From assembly GCF_048771995.1 (NCBI RefSeq), contig NC_133063.1, positions 8,072,001-8,136,000 of the forward strand: a stretch of 64,000 bases of DNA, read 5' to 3'. This DNA comes from Taeniopygia guttata (lineage: Eukaryota; Chordata; Aves; Passeriformes; Estrildidae). Both the position numbers and the translations under genes were made by a program. The first letter of the stretch is position 1. Each line of letters opens with the position of its first letter. Below, piece after piece: positions 22,401 through 35,700 of the stretch. The notes beneath the pieces are model-generated. The model was not told where the DNA came from. It made no database searches and was given only the letters and a program-made list of their open reading frames with translations.

Positions 22401-24821
22401 AAGCTCTCAGAGCCTTTGAGAACCCTGTGGGTGTCCATTTGTTCCAATGCCCTTCTCTGTTTGGTATCTGTTTCCTTTAAATGCCATCTACATTTCAACA
22501 CTGTTCATCAAGAGTTACCTGGATTAGTGAAACAGTGGAAGGGTCTTCATTCCCTTCCTTGCTCAGGCTTCCCCTTATCCTGACTTTGCAGAAATAAAAT
22601 TTGCAGCAACCTTGAGACTCCGCTTGTTTTCTGAAGAGTCCTTTCTGGCATCTTCCCCCTTGCACAGTACAGCATGCCTGCAAAACCTCATTTGCCCATT
22701 CTCAAAATATCTTGGTGTGCTGCACTGTTAAGATGTAAAAGGTTCATTGCCACCTGCTAGTACTAGCATATTGGAAGCCACAGATTTTCTTTTTTGCACT
22801 CAGGAAGCTGTTTAATCTCTTTACATGCTGTAATTCCTTGCAGTAATCATGACCAACAGGCAAAACTCTAAGCTTCCTGCCATCTGTCCATTCAGGCATT
22901 GCAATTACATCTAAGAGTTAGCCACAGGTTTTCCTCAGAAATCTTGCATCTTGACAGCCTTCATTACCTCCTTTACTTGATTGCAATTAATTTATCTAAC
23001 CATTCCATCAGATAAGATGACTTAATAATTAAATTTATGCAGTAGTTTTGTGATGGACCTAAACCTGAGCCAGGCTGTGAAGAAACTCAGGGCTCAGAAG
23101 TGTCTAACCTCTAGTTTCTAATCTAATATTTTGACTGAGCTTCCCTTTTAGATGAAGAAAACCCAGCCATGTTGTGTATTCAGGGTAGGTCACAATCCAT
23201 GTCCCCCTCATCCAGTACCTCGTAACAGCAGCTAGAGCTGAAAGTCAAGAGAGCTCACCCAAAAAGCTTGACTCTGCCTTTGGAGGATGCCGTCATTGTG
23301 CCATCTTCCTCCACGGTGTATTCAGCAGAGATGTTGTCCTGAAGGAAAAGGCCTTCTGGATCCTTCTTGGCCAGGGCATACCATTTCCCTGCGTACTGTC
23401 ATGGAAGAGTATTAATATCTGCATTAGCCACCATGGCAAGATTAGCACAAAAACAATTTTGTGATCAAAGTGCCTTTCTAACTCCTCACTGCCTGATAAA
23501 TGCCAGTCTGAGTTTGGGAGGGAATGTAGCACACAGATGCTGCAGTGCTGCCTGGTGAACCCTTGCCTCTGTGCCAGAAGTGGGTCTAGCAGCTCTGCAC
23601 TGCTCCGTGTGTGTAGTCCTGGTGAATTAAGAATTTTACTGCAGGTAAAAAGACTGTAGCAAGCTGGCTGGAGACAATCTTTGTGGCTGCCAGGGGCCAC
23701 AGTTGATCTCTTATGGGGAAAAGGGTCTATCCAGCAAAGCAAAAAATGATGACTACATACTCGATTTGTGTTTTGGGGAGAGTAACAGCAGAGAGAAATG
23801 GAGAGAGATCCAGGGGAAGAATATGTCCACGCAAAAAATGGGCCCCTGAAAATGTACAAGAGGTATCTAGTAGAATGAACACAAGATCTTAACAGGTGAC
23901 TGACAGAGAGGAAGACCCTTAAAAGTTAACATTATCAGTAGAAATTCTGAGAAGAGCGGGAACTATCTGTGTTAAAATTGATTCTGCAGTGACACTAATG
24001 ACATCTGTTAGGCAAGTTATGTGCTTAAGCCTGCAAAGCTGTGATTCCCAAATACAGGAATCCAAGCAAAAGCTTTGACTTTCTAAAACTGGGAGATTCC
24101 CAAAGCTCTCCCCAGACAAGATTTGTTTCCAAAGCCAAACCAATCTTGTATAGACAAAGTACTCACCATATCCCATCTGCCCCTAGAATTATGGTGTTTG
24201 CTGACCATTAGTTAACATAGGTACTGACACTCATCTGGACCTTTCCAACAGCAGATTAGCCCTCATTTTCTCCTCAGAAGCACAAATTATGTGTTTCAGC
24301 AGGAGTCAGCGTTCAGCATACCAGAGCAGGTAAGATTTCCATTTGCTATGGCTCCCAAAAATGACTAGTGGTGGATGCAAGTACCCTAGGGCTTGTGCTT
24401 GAGCTTCCTCTCTGATGTGGATCTAAATTATTCCTTTCAAGGATCTGCTCGAAGCTCAAAACTGTGCCAAGCTAACAGAAGATGAGCTCTAGTAACATCC
24501 CTGGCTTTCAAGCCCAGTTTTACTGTAATGTTCAGAAGGTTAAACAGTGCTGAGAAAACTACAGGAACAGCATCAGCAACACAGAATATGAAAGAAGTTA
24601 ACTTTTTGGTGAAGAACCCCTTTAGACAAACAAAACTTGTAATCTGGAAAAACAATTTATACGTAAAGCTTCTTCACATGTAATATCGAAGTAGCCGTAA
24701 TTACCCTTTTTGGATCAAAATTGTCTTTCACAGAGAAAGACTCCACTGCACAGGTCTGAGCTAGGCTGTATTCAACAGTGTAGAAGACCGAGGCCAGGAA
24801 AACATACTGTGCGTATTTCAT
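19399..24821 (-). CDS. RBP4L: Purpurin, retinal lipocalin (RBP4 paralogue)
   Basis: Secreted retinoid-binding lipocalin made by photoreceptors. It is known from chicken retina as a cell-adhesion and survival factor that carries retinol. Five coding exons on the minus strand, in gene order: 24705-24821, 23259-23395, 21795-21907, 20537-20749, 19399-19409. They join to 591 nt, which is 196 aa plus stop. The protein starts [13 protein letters not shown] (signal peptide to about LAQ), has the lipocalin GxW motif in YAGKWYAL, six Cys (as in RBP4, three disulfides) and ends QSGAC. I recognise it as chicken purpurin, nearly identical from memory. RBP4 itself differs in sequence. The symbol RBP4L follows fish naming; bird annotations may say purpurin. 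It is convergent with IDUA and divergent from PDE6B. All splice sites are GT-AG and the gene looks intact. Confidence 0.96.
20537..20749 (-). CDS. RBP4L: Purpurin coding exon 4
   Basis: Encodes [20 protein letters not shown] through [12 protein letters not shown]. The 3' half is markedly GC-rich compared with the other exons. Donor gtactt. Confidence 0.95.
21795..21907 (-). CDS. RBP4L: Purpurin coding exon 3
   Basis: Encodes [20 protein letters not shown] through LASYLSSG. Acceptor ctcattgcag, donor gtgagt. Confidence 0.95.
23259..23395 (-). CDS. RBP4L: Purpurin coding exon 2
   Basis: Encodes [20 protein letters not shown] through [10 protein letters not shown], with the lipocalin GxW signature. 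Donor gtgagc. Confidence 0.95.
24705..24821 (-). CDS. RBP4L: Purpurin coding exon 1
   Basis: 39 codons: signal peptide plus [18 protein letters not shown]. The ATG (24819-24821) lies one base after a pyrimidine-rich acceptor (tgtcttgcag on the minus strand), so a noncoding exon precedes it. Donor gtaatt. Confidence 0.95.
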
Positions 24822-25729
24822 TCTGCAAGACAAAAGCAAACACGGGGGTTTATTTCATGCAGTAGATGGAGGTAGCTAGTGCCACAGATGTATTTCTATC
24901 ATTTTAAGACTAGTTTCTTTCCATACTAGCTCCTCCATTGATACTGACAGCCAGTGCTTCCTTTGATACTTAGTCATTGTGGTGCCTAAATTCAGCCAAA
25001 ACTGGACATCAATGGCAATTTCTCTGGAGAAGTATTTTGCTTGCCAGTAGTGGTAATGCAATTAATTGTATTTTTGTATTATAAATCAAGCCAGACTATG
25101 GATAAGGTCAGTAAGAATTGGTAAAAAATTGAAATTTTTTTGGATTTTGTTTTCACAGGACGAAAAATGTTCTAATGAGCTCTGGTAAAGCACTGTACAT
25201 TGTAAAGATGTTGTTTTTAATTATTTCACAGTGAGTGTCCACTTTGCTTTCAAGCTAGTGAAGCCATATTCTTTATCTCCAGTTCTGCTCACCAAAACCG
25301 GCCTTTCCTAGGTGTCTGCTCTAATGGCATAATACACCTTGATACTGGCTGCCCTCTGACCATTCCTTCAACAAACATTACAGATACTATTAATTTTCTA
25401 GAGGCTTGATTTGTCATTGCAGCACAACCACTAGGTGCTCATGGCTGTTTTTCTCCTTGGATATCCCACCTCATCCATATTCCAGCATATTTGTTTCTCA
25501 GACTTCAGGAAATGAAAACCTTCAGAGTATTTGACACTGAGTACCTGTCCTGATGCCAAGATAAAACAGTTATCTAGCACTTGTCAGCACCAACCAGGCT
25601 GAGCTACCAACCCAGAGCCCTAACACCCGTGCAGCTACACTAGGCTGTTCCTAGCTGCTGCCATGCAAGCTGCATTTCCCTGCTGTAGGAGATGCCATTC
25701 TGATCCACCTCTGCCAAAGAAAGACCTAC

Positions 25730-25797
25730 CTGCCGAGTAGAGATGTTGGAGATCCTTGAGACTGCTTCAGTCTTTGGACTGCAGGTAGCAGGAGGGT
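25730..25797 (-). other. RBP4L: Putative noncoding first exon of purpurin
   Basis: The coding start directly follows an acceptor site, so an upstream 5' UTR exon is needed. The best candidate ends at cggcag before gtaggt (boundary 25730) and starts about 25-30 bp below a TATA-like box, giving about 68 nt. The exact transcription start is a guess. No other candidate between 24822 and 25730 combines a promoter and a donor as well. Confidence 0.5.
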
Positions 25798-25822
25798 TTT
25801 GTGTCAATTGCCCTCCAGCTCC

Positions 25823-25904
25823 CTTTAAATAAGGAATCTGCAAAGTCACTAATTGGTTATTTTTGCTCGTGTGCCTGAATAAAACACTTAATCTTGGATA
25901 ATCC
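25823..25904 (-). promoter_or_regulatory. RBP4L: Putative purpurin promoter: TATA, CCAAT, TAATCC
   Basis: On the minus strand a TTATTTAAAG TATA-like box covers 25823-25832. A CCAAT box is at 25852-25856. Two CRX/OTX-type core sites follow upstream, TAATCT (25889-25894) and TAATCC (25899-25904), both on the plus strand. The order and spacing suit a photoreceptor promoter. The assignment is inferred, not shown. Confidence 0.5.
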
Positions 25905-27381
25905 ATTATGTAAAAACCAACTGTAATCCTCACACTGGTGGGTCTGACTGCTATACTAATACAAACACAGCTTTTACATAATGGAAAAAGCTGCCCAGAA
26001 AGCTAATAAATCTGATGATTTGATTGTACTACTGCTTTGTCTCGTTGAAGTCTTTCTGCCTCTAACACATGTTAGGAGAATAAGCACAGAGCATTAATTA
26101 GAGAAACACTTGGGCTATACACACGCATCTGCATAGGCACGTGTTTTGTCAGCCTGCATGGAGCAGGTACATAATTAGTTCTTCTCATACCTGCATCATC
26201 AAATTAAGATGATCCTTTCAAGAATAGGAAGACATTATGCATTAACTACTTGGGGGAGGGGACAAAAAAGTGCAAAAATGAAGTTTAGCCTTCATGTTTA
26301 TATCAGAATCTTAAGAGTCCTCAGTTCTCCTGTGTAATGAAACATTTTTATGTACATTCTTCCTAGATAATTTTGTCCACATTTCCAGTCACATAAGTAC
26401 TACAGCTCTCTCTCCTTCCCTAAATGTTCCTTCTAGTAGCCTCTCATGGGAATACAATACATCAGAAAAAGACAAGAAAGCAGAGATCACTAGAAGAGTA
26501 CTTTTGACAGCAAACCATGCCTGCCATTCTCTAGCACCCAAATAATTTCTCTAATGCAAAGGTTACTCCTGAACTCTTTCTCCCCGGCTCACCTGGGAGA
26601 TCTAAGATTTCAGACATTCAAATAGGAGTTGATGGTATTAACAGTCCTCACACTGGGTGCTAAGTGCTGGGGAGCCTTGGACATAACCACTAGGGACAAC
26701 CATATAATTCCTATGGAGTCAGCCTGGAATGTCCTGAAGCTTTTGATTCTGATCCAACAGTCTGGACTTCCAGAGTGAGGATAAAGCCTTCTGGATGTTT
26801 TGGGCTTACTCCAGTGATCACTTACTGCCTCTTGCCCAGGACCTCTTGAACAGAAGCGCACAGCTTTGCCCTGCAGCTGGTGTGAACTCTGTTGCTTTAC
26901 AGGCAGCTTGTTTAGGGTTTGCATTGAAGCATTTTGCCTGGAAAAAGCTGTCCTTGCTTGCTGCTAGAGGCAACTTTGATTTGATCTCTGTGGAGCCTCC
27001 ATTTACACTTTAGAGGGAGGCAGCGGTAGTTTGGATGCAGTGACTGAACCCATCCTATTCATGCCATCTGTGTGTCTTCAGAGGCATCCTGGGCAAGTCA
27101 GCACAGAAATGAACTCATGGTAATTGGGACTGCTTGGCTACTTAAAGAGTCGCATAAAAAGTAACTTCTTTAACTGCACTTAAGGGCTAGATGCCTATTA
27201 GATTTTAAAGGGACTGACACAGAATGTAAAGCATGCTCTTTCACCCTGACAAACTGCAGTGTTTTCAGTAAATTAGAAGGCTTCCAAACACTTATCACTT
27301 CATCTGTTTTCAACAGAAGAGATTAGTTTATGTCCATGTGAGACATAGGTGACACTTGAAGCCATGCTTAGATGAACCACT

Positions 27382-27398
27382 TAATCCCCTGGGGATTA
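27382..27398. promoter_or_regulatory. Palindromic TAATCC (K50 homeodomain) site
   Basis: TAATCCCC (27382-27389), one T, then GGGGATTA (27391-27398). These are two inverted perfect cores of the OTX2/CRX consensus with a 1-nt spacer, about 1.6 kb upstream of purpurin and 10.4 kb upstream of PDE6B. Binding is inferred. Confidence 0.45.
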
Positions 27399-29686
27399 GA
27401 CACATGCTAATAATAGCTAATCACAGCACAAGATTTTGGTTGGTGAGCATAACATCTGTCACTGCATTTTTTGCTCTTTAGAGCAAGAAGAAAATAAAAT
27501 CAAATTTACCTTCATTTTTGCTGTATTATGGCTATTTGTTCTGGGCATAGGGGAAAAAGGGGGAGGAATCAAAGCATTGAAACATATTCCTGGGTTTGTT
27601 GAATTTGATGTAACATGAAACAGATTTTATAAAACAAAGATGCCCAAAGATGTGTTTGGTTGTCAAAGAAGATACCCAAGAGCCTGTTCCAGACTTGCTC
27701 ACCAAAACTGGCTGGTTTTTAGTGGAAGTGATGGGCAGACTGTTTAGTGTACTGAATTCAGCACAAGGATCACTGGTAGTTTTAATGACATGCAGCAAAA
27801 CGGGTATGCAGGTGAGATGGTTAATCTTATCTTCTTCCCTGTCCTGTGAAATACTTCACCAGCAGTTTCAGATTTCCTGCACCTAGCAGGTCCTCCTTTT
27901 GCCTTATTATTGGAATAAGCATTGGGTAAACTGCTGTGGGAATTGCTGCAATTGCACTGTCATGTCGGATTTAGTAACTTCTACTGCTAGCTTGGCAGCA
28001 GATGGCGCAGGATGAGAGCTCTAAATATGCTCCTGCATCAAGCACTAAGTTCCCTGCTGTCCAGTGGGTGATAAAATTGTGGGTTTGTTTGCCAGGGCAC
28101 TGGAAAACAGCTACAGGTGTGTGCATTCAGAGTCCCCCCGGACAGCTTCTGCAGTGGTTATTGCACCATGAGTTCTGGGCACTTGATCCTCCAGCTAATT
28201 CGTGCTGCTGATGCCAGGCTCTTTTTCAGGGAGGAAAAAGGAGAAATAAGGTTTCCCCACAGTGGGACACCATATTTAGGACATAGAGGTTTTCAGTTTC
28301 TGTGAGTTCTGCTCAGCAATGTGGATCTTTTCCAAGGAAGTGAGTGGTGCAATGACGACGAAGAGGAAATTGTTTGAAGTTTGTTCCTCTGTGGTTCAAG
28401 GGTAAGATTCTTGGGTGTGTTATATAATTAGGTTAAAAAGGCATCATAAATCACTGCCTTAGGACTTTCAAGGTAATATTCAAATACCTCACAGTTTTAA
28501 ATGACAGGAATTGAGACACACCTTTCCCTTCTGAAAAATGATACTGTAATTATTTCTGAATTTATTGACTGACAGTTGGCAGATAAGGACTTCACATACT
28601 CCTGTGCACAAAACACATCTCAGAAAAAGATGCACACTTTTCACCCTGTTTTTAAGTGAAACAGAGGGTGCTGCTCAAAGCAAGAGAAGTCAAGAAGCCT
28701 CATCCTCTCTGTCATGGTGGGCAGTAAGCCTGGAGGAAATGGTTTTCTCAGAGCCTTGACAAGAGCTTACCAGAAAAATTAAGTTCCAGCCTCTCTTCCA
28801 AACTCTTCCATATCTTGCTGCCTAGGTAGAACAGGGTGACTGCAGAGCTGGCTAAAACCAGCAGGATCTCACCACACAATGACCTGCTGGCCAAAGAAGA
28901 ACATTTAAGGCTTTGTGCCATCTGCTGGTTTCTGCACAACTGTGCAGATGGCAGCTGTACCTCCATCAGTGAGCTGCTGGATTTTCTCCCCAGCCATGGC
29001 AGTTTCCCAAATGGCCTGCTGCTAATCTTTACCAAAGGACAATTCAGACCTGAGGCAGCCTCATGAAAAAGAGACTATTTGGGGCCATCAGAAAAAAAAG
29101 ATGGACTTTTTATTTGTAATTTTCTATTACTTACTATAAGGCACATTGTTGACATATCTCTATACCTATCTAATATTTACTACTGCTAAACTGATCCATT
29201 TCCAGACATCGGCAGGTTTATTCATTTTAGTTGCAACACTTGTTTAAAGATAGAATATTTGCCTTTTTCATTCCAAGCTGCCAGGTCCTGGAGGGCAAAG
29301 GGCAGCCCCTTCAGCCCAAGAAGAATGGAGAGCCTGCCATTTCATTGTGGACAAGGAGGGAGGCATCTGCAATCAGGAAAGGAGCTCAGTTTTGTGGAGA
29401 TAAGGTCTTTACCATTGAAAAGATCTCTGATATACCTCTAGGGCCTGATCCTGTTCTTCTCTTGGGGGAAGGCAGAGGAAGGAGGTGGTTTCCTTCAGGC
29501 AGTGCTAGCCTTTCCTACATTTTGAAATGAAGTAACAGACCGGAGTTAATTAAATCGCCGGTGTTATCCCCAGGATGCTTTCCAAAAAGAAGGAGGCACA
29601 GAGGTCGTGTGAATATACCTGAAGGTATAAGCAATGCATGTAGTATTCTTCTTCCTTTTCTGTTCCTGCAACAGAAACAGCTTAAG

Positions 29687-29786
29687 ACAACAGCAGCAGC
29701 AACAACAACAACACAAAGAAAAGAAAAAAAAAAAACCAAAACCAAACCAAACCAAAAAAAACCCAAAAACAAATAAACAAAAAGCA
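29687..29786. repeat. CAG/CAA then A/C-rich tract
   Basis: Five or more cag/caa triplets pass into A runs broken by cc and ccc. It gives false poly-Gln frames on the plus strand and Phe/Cys-rich frames on the minus strand. Confidence 0.85.
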
Positions 29787-32700
29787 GGAGTAAATCTACA
29801 GGTTCTAAGTGGTTGCAAAGAATGCAAAGTATGATGTAACAAGAAACCATATGTCCACATGTTTCAAACAGTAAATTCTGCCCGCAAATTATTGTATCAG
29901 ATTATTCCAATGGGATATATACAGCTCCTTCCATAGCATGCATCTCAGGGTGCTTTACAATAGTGATACTGCTGGCAATGAGTTTGAGTAGTTGTGGGTA
30001 AGCCAGGATGTCCATGCCAGCCCTGGTGATGGATTTAAAAGCTAAAACCAGAAGCACAAATTACCAAAGCCAGGGAAATCTGTATGTGCAGTCAAAAGCC
30101 ACTGGCCGGGCACCTGGCCTCAGTGGGTGTTAGAGGACACAGTTTCCATGTGGAACAGAAGGTGCAAGGAGGGAAGGTTTAGGTCAGAGCACCTTTCTGC
30201 ACTCCAAAGGGAGGGCAGCTGTGAACACAAGGCTGATTAGTGAGTCACAGGGCTAAGACAATAAGCAAAGGTTTCCACATCCAACTGTACTTCAGATTTC
30301 TCTATCTGCTTCTTCTGCAGGAGAAATGGATGTAAGTATGGAGTGTGGGGAAAAAGAGGAGTTTTCTAAGCTGTCAAAAATGATAGAATGACTTTTTTTT
30401 CACAGAGGATTTGTTTGTTTATTTTATGTTTCAAGCCTCTAATCTTTAAAGCTGCAAGACCTTACATAGCCTAAGCATTCCATGGACACGTTTTCATCAT
30501 GGCACACTTCCCATCACTTACATGGAAAAATTATTTATTTTATGAACAGAAGTTCCGGTCAAATCTCAGAATCCCATGGTTACCACCTCTGTAAATTTAC
30601 AGCTGGAATACTCAACCTGAGGATCAAGCTACATCTGCTTCAGACAGAGCAACAAGCTGGAAACACTGAAAATTGCAGGGTGGCCTCAAAGAGAGAGGCC
30701 CATTAAAAATACCACCACAGCAGCCACCTCCGCTGTAGGAACTGGGCACTAAGCATCCCTCTGCCCACAAGAAGAGAAGGAAGAGGAGGCAGGACAAAGT
30801 GTGGCTCAACATCACCAAAACCTCTGCAGGACCCCCTGAAATCCTGTGCCTGTAGGCCTGGCGTGGGGAGCTGTGGCCACTCCTGTGAGGAACAGTGAAA
30901 CTCCTGTTGTTGGTCTCTGGAATATGACTACTTGCTTTTCTTTGCTGCAGCCTTGTGTCTGCTAGTGCTGCAAACCTCTTTATATTGTTCTGACAGGTGC
31001 ACTGAGATTACACAGACACTTCCAGCTTTTCCTTGTGATTTTTCAGCTTGAATTTGTCTTACCCATGGTGGCTATGCTTGTTCCCACCCTTCTGGTTCCA
31101 CAGCTTTTCAATCCTTTTTAATTCCTCATTACTTGCTCTTCCATTACTCTTGAAGTTAAAATAATTCTCTACACATCCTTTCTTTTCTGCTAACCATCCT
31201 GCTGTCTTTTTTCTCTCATTGTGGCCCTAATTCCCACAAATAATTTCCCTCATCTGTCATGCTGTCCTCTTGTTCTGCAAACTTCTGCAAATCTTTCCTT
31301 ACAGCCTCTTTTCTTCATTGTTTCTTCATGAGACTGCATAAGCAAACACTTCTGGTTACATCTGAGTACATATTTTTTGTCAATAGTGTTCCTTCTAAGA
31401 ATTTTTGTATGTCCTACACCACTGTGCTTTCCTTAACTCCATACCCAGAGCATTTTGGGAAGAAACTTAGGAAGTATTTTGTGCACATAGCTTGGTTTGA
31501 GAAGAGTTTAAAGATATTTTTAGTCCTTCATCTTCATAGAACATTTGATGAATGAAGTAATCTTCTTATTCTAGGTCCGGTGATCTGTGCTAAGAGCTTT
31601 GGATAGACAATCTGTCAATTGAAGCACAATAAACTCATGTGCACTTACGGCAGAAATTGCCAGTGTTACAGTATTATAATATTTTTTAACAGAGCCATCT
31701 CTCAATCAAATAAGGACTAAGAGAATCTGTGCATATTTACAACATATAGAAGGAGGAGGAAGTCAAGAAGGCACATCCAGCCTGTGGTGACTTGGGCTCA
31801 GGTACATTTCTAGTCTTCTGGCATGGCAGAGATACATTTCCTCATAAATATCTCTCAGAGTAGTAACAATCAGACTTGACAAACACCAAACTGACCTGTG
31901 TGCTCCCAGAAACCCATGCCCCTTCTATAAGAACCATTCAGATGGAAATCTCTGACTAATTCCTGCTATTCACCAACGCAATACAAAAAGTTGTATGCAA
32001 CTTTTAAGATAATTCTCCAAAGGAATTAATAAATTGAGGGATGATGTTCCTTTGTCATTACAAGGTGGAGTCAACATTCTGGCCAAAAACGAAAGCATGT
32101 GACAATGTGCTTCCCCTTTGCAATGGGACTGCCAGCAGCACACTTTCTCCTGCACACAGAAGTGCAAAGGATTTATGCATTATTGCAAGCATTTCGTGAT
32201 CTGGTTACAACTCAGCTATCAGCTGTCCTGCCAGCAGGGAAATACAGCTCTAGCATAGCCAGCTACTGCTCAGCTGCATTTTCTGCAGAGCTAGAGTCTG
32301 CTGCCATGCTCCTGTGTGTGAGTCAGATTGTGTTTCTGTGTGACAGTCAGATTGCACTACAACAAACGCATCTCAAGCTGTGCTCATGGACATGCTGCAG
32401 CTGTCACTTGTCCCCATGGCTGCCAGCCTGCACCTCTGTCGGGCTCCAAGCAGCTCCAGGGGCAGCACTCAGTGCCTGCCCAGGCTGGAGGAGGTTCCCC
32501 AGCCCCTGAGCTTGCAGTGAAGAGAAGCCCTGATCTCTGCACCCCCAGACTGGTGCCATCCCCCGTGCACTCTGTCCATGTCTAGGACGAGATCCCAGGT
32601 GGCAAGGTCAAGCTGTGATGGCATCTAAAGGTCCCTGGAGAGCCTCAGAGGGGAAGGACAGGAAGAGGATGCTGAGCAAGAGCCGTAAGGTTTTGCATGC

Positions 32701-35700
32701 CAGCCCTCCATGTGACAAGTGACAATCCATGTGCAGCTGAAGGAGGGGGCCAGACTTTGGGGGACAGAAGAAGACCCTGGCCCAGGAGGGGTGAGAGACA
32801 TGGCTCTGATCCTCACTGGGCTCCCACGGCTGCAGGCAGGAAAGCTTATTCTTGTATAGAAGCAGGTGGCATGAGAATATTATGCGGTAAATCAGATAAG
32901 CTGCAATCTCGTTATGCCAACAGATGAGTGGGACAGAAAGGTTTGAGTATAGCTGTCAATACAGCACCCTGTAAGGATAATGCCTAATCAAATTAGATTA
33001 GACACCTGCAGCTCCCATCCCCACAGCTTCTTGTTTAGGAGGAAAAACAATGTTCCCATGTAGAGGGAACACAAAGCATCTTAGCAGCCTGAGCACCCTC
33101 AGCACATCCCATTCTTCTTTTTGCTTGCAAGGCAGCGTTTGCCCCTATTTGGACACAATCCCATAAATGGCCCTAGCATTACTGCTTTTCCTGGGCAGTA
33201 TGTTTTGCACCACATCAGCCAGATTATTTTACTCCACAAATTTTCAGTAGTTTTCATGCTAGGACTAGGGAGAGACTGTCATGTGAGTTGTTGGGAGGGG
33301 AGGACTTTTAGTGCCTGGAATTTCACCTTGTTTTCCCACCTAAGCCTTTGGGACGGCTTAAATATTTAAGGTTTCCACCTGGAACACTGTTTCAATGACA
33401 TCTACTGACATGTGACATAGCAGGGGTCTTATGCCAATTCTGCAATTTGTGTTTAAAGCTATTGAAAAAAAGTTTGTGCAACCACACGTGTTCAGATGTT
33501 ATTATGCTGTGTGACAGTCTAGTGCAAGTTTCCTAAAATAGCAGCCTCATCCTCCTCCAAAATCCTCCATTGTCTGCCTAAGGCCATTCAAAGAACATTA
33601 TCCTATTGCAAGCTTAGACTGTATCTACTTCAGTTCTCATTGTTATGCCAGCAGTGGCTGTCATGGTGTCGCTTGAATATCCCTGAAAGCCCAGGGAACA
33701 CTTATATCTCTGTGAGTCTTTTAATTCTGAGTACATCAGCCCACTAAAGGGTTGCTCTGGCCCTGCTGGCTCCATTTGCAAAGGTAATTTGGATTTCCAC
33801 CTGCCATTCCTGCATGGTTTCAATTGCATGGCAATCACATGGCCCTGGTTTGCCTCAAGAAATGCTGCCTCAGTTTCTCCACTTCTGCAGCTGTGAACAT
33901 CTGTACATTTGGACCTTCATTCTTCTTCCTTGTTAAGAGGAAATTTTATTGCTAAATTTCAAACCCTGAGTGCAGAAGCAGGAATGGATCTTGGATCTTT
34001 CATATTTGGAGCCTGGAGTATCATGGTCAGACACTTTTTCTTCTGAATATTTTGAAACAAAAGCACTTACCTTGAACTGAACATAAACTTTCACACCAAA
34101 TGAAGCATGAATATCTGGAAGGTTTGTATCCAAAAGAGTGCCAATTTTGATTCAATATGAATAGTTCAGGCTTTTGCAATTTTTCAGCTCCCAAATCACA
34201 GCTGAAAAGCACTTACAACAATTTTCATAACCCTTAGTGCACCCACAAAACCTTTTTTTCTGTCAGGAAAACACCACATCTTACCAAGTTCAAAGGACCT
34301 TCTGTTCACATGCAGGGCATCCTGAGTACATCCTCTAACTGCATTGCTCTGTCCTGTGATATCCACTTCATATCATTCCTGGACATTTTGATCATTCCTA
34401 TGTTTCCTGCACTTTTAAACATTTCTGATAAGTGGCTATTTCTCTCCTTCCACAAATCTGACCAGGAGGATCATAAAAACTGCCAGGCAACAATATGCTG
34501 GACTGTAAGAAGAGCTAAACTTCACTTCAGGCTTTCTTCAAAGACCTGGTGAGAGAAAACTTCATTCCTTTGGGATACCAGAATCCAAAATGTGTTAGTC
34601 TCCTTGAAAGACATTTAATTGGTTTTACTTCAACCTTTTTCCTCCCTGCCACTGTGGGATGAAACAAGGCTTGTATTTCACCACATACTGGAAGGGCCCA
34701 GATTGCTACTGGAGGAGAGACATTGAGAGGCAGAAGACAGCCTCCAGCTTTCCTTGTGTTAGTCATAAATAAAATTACTCCCTTCTGGGAGGTTTACACA
34801 GCTGCAAATGAGTTTTTACTGGTGTACAAGCAATGGTTTCCTTACATATAAGTGGTCTGACAGGCCATAGGCAGGAAGGCTGGACACACAGAAAAATGTG
34901 TTTCCCTCCAGCTGTAAGAAATTGTTTGTCTATATCAATTCCAGCTGGCTGGTGTGCATCTCTTCTGACTAGAAATGCTTCCTGGGAAAAAGGATGACAC
35001 CCCTGTTTCTAAAGGTTACTTAGATAAGGTGGGAGCAATGTCTTCCCACTGTTTTGGAAAGCTTTTATTTGCAGGTCTAAAATCTACTGTCCCATACGAT
35101 CATGGAGAACCAACTGTTCTTTTTTCTTAGCCATAGCCTTTTATACAATGGGGAACTGTTTGGTTAGAAAAGAGAAGACTCAAAAAGAGACATGAGAACC
35201 TCAGTCTTTCCTCAAAGGTCAGCTTTTCCCAGTGTATTCCAGGTGAGACATCTGTTTAGAACAACATGGCATAATCTGTTATGCAAGAGAAGCTTCATCC
35301 TAATGGATGTGCACCTCCTCCTGCCTGGCAGTCCTGACAGATTGTGCAGCCTTTGTAAAGCTGAGGTAGTGGCCTATCCCCACGAATTCTCCAGGTGACT
35401 GCTCTCCACGTAAGTAGGACTTTCCATGCCTCCTTGGTGAATTCCAGTCCTCTTGTCCTGAGCACAGCTGCATCAGTTCTAAGATGGTGCTCAAACACAT
35501 TTACAGACACCTGACTGTGGCTTACTCACTGGCTTAATATTTTTACACCCATCAGTGGAAATATGGACATGCTCTACATCTGTTAAAGCCTCCACAGAGA
35601 ATCCTATTCAAGAAATTATATATTTCATTCATGAGCTACTAAAACAAAGTATTCATCTTTCAAATACTTTTGCCAACACCTTCTCACTATCTCATCTAAG

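Noticed and set aside
23293-23859. 188-aa minus-strand open frame
   Set aside because: It overlaps purpurin exon 2 in a different frame and runs into the intron. The protein is uninformative.
19399-24821. RBP4 (plasma retinol-binding protein) identity
   Set aside because: The signal peptide [13 protein letters not shown] and the QSGAC end are those of purpurin; RBP4 has different sequence at both ends.
29561-29834. Poly-Gln/Lys frames (and Phe/Cys frames on the other strand)
   Set aside because: Caused by the simple CAG/CAA and A/C-rich tract.
32099-32509. 136-aa plus-strand open frame in the spacer
   Set aside because: No recognised domain, no splice partners, and a composition typical of chance frames in GC-rich sequence.
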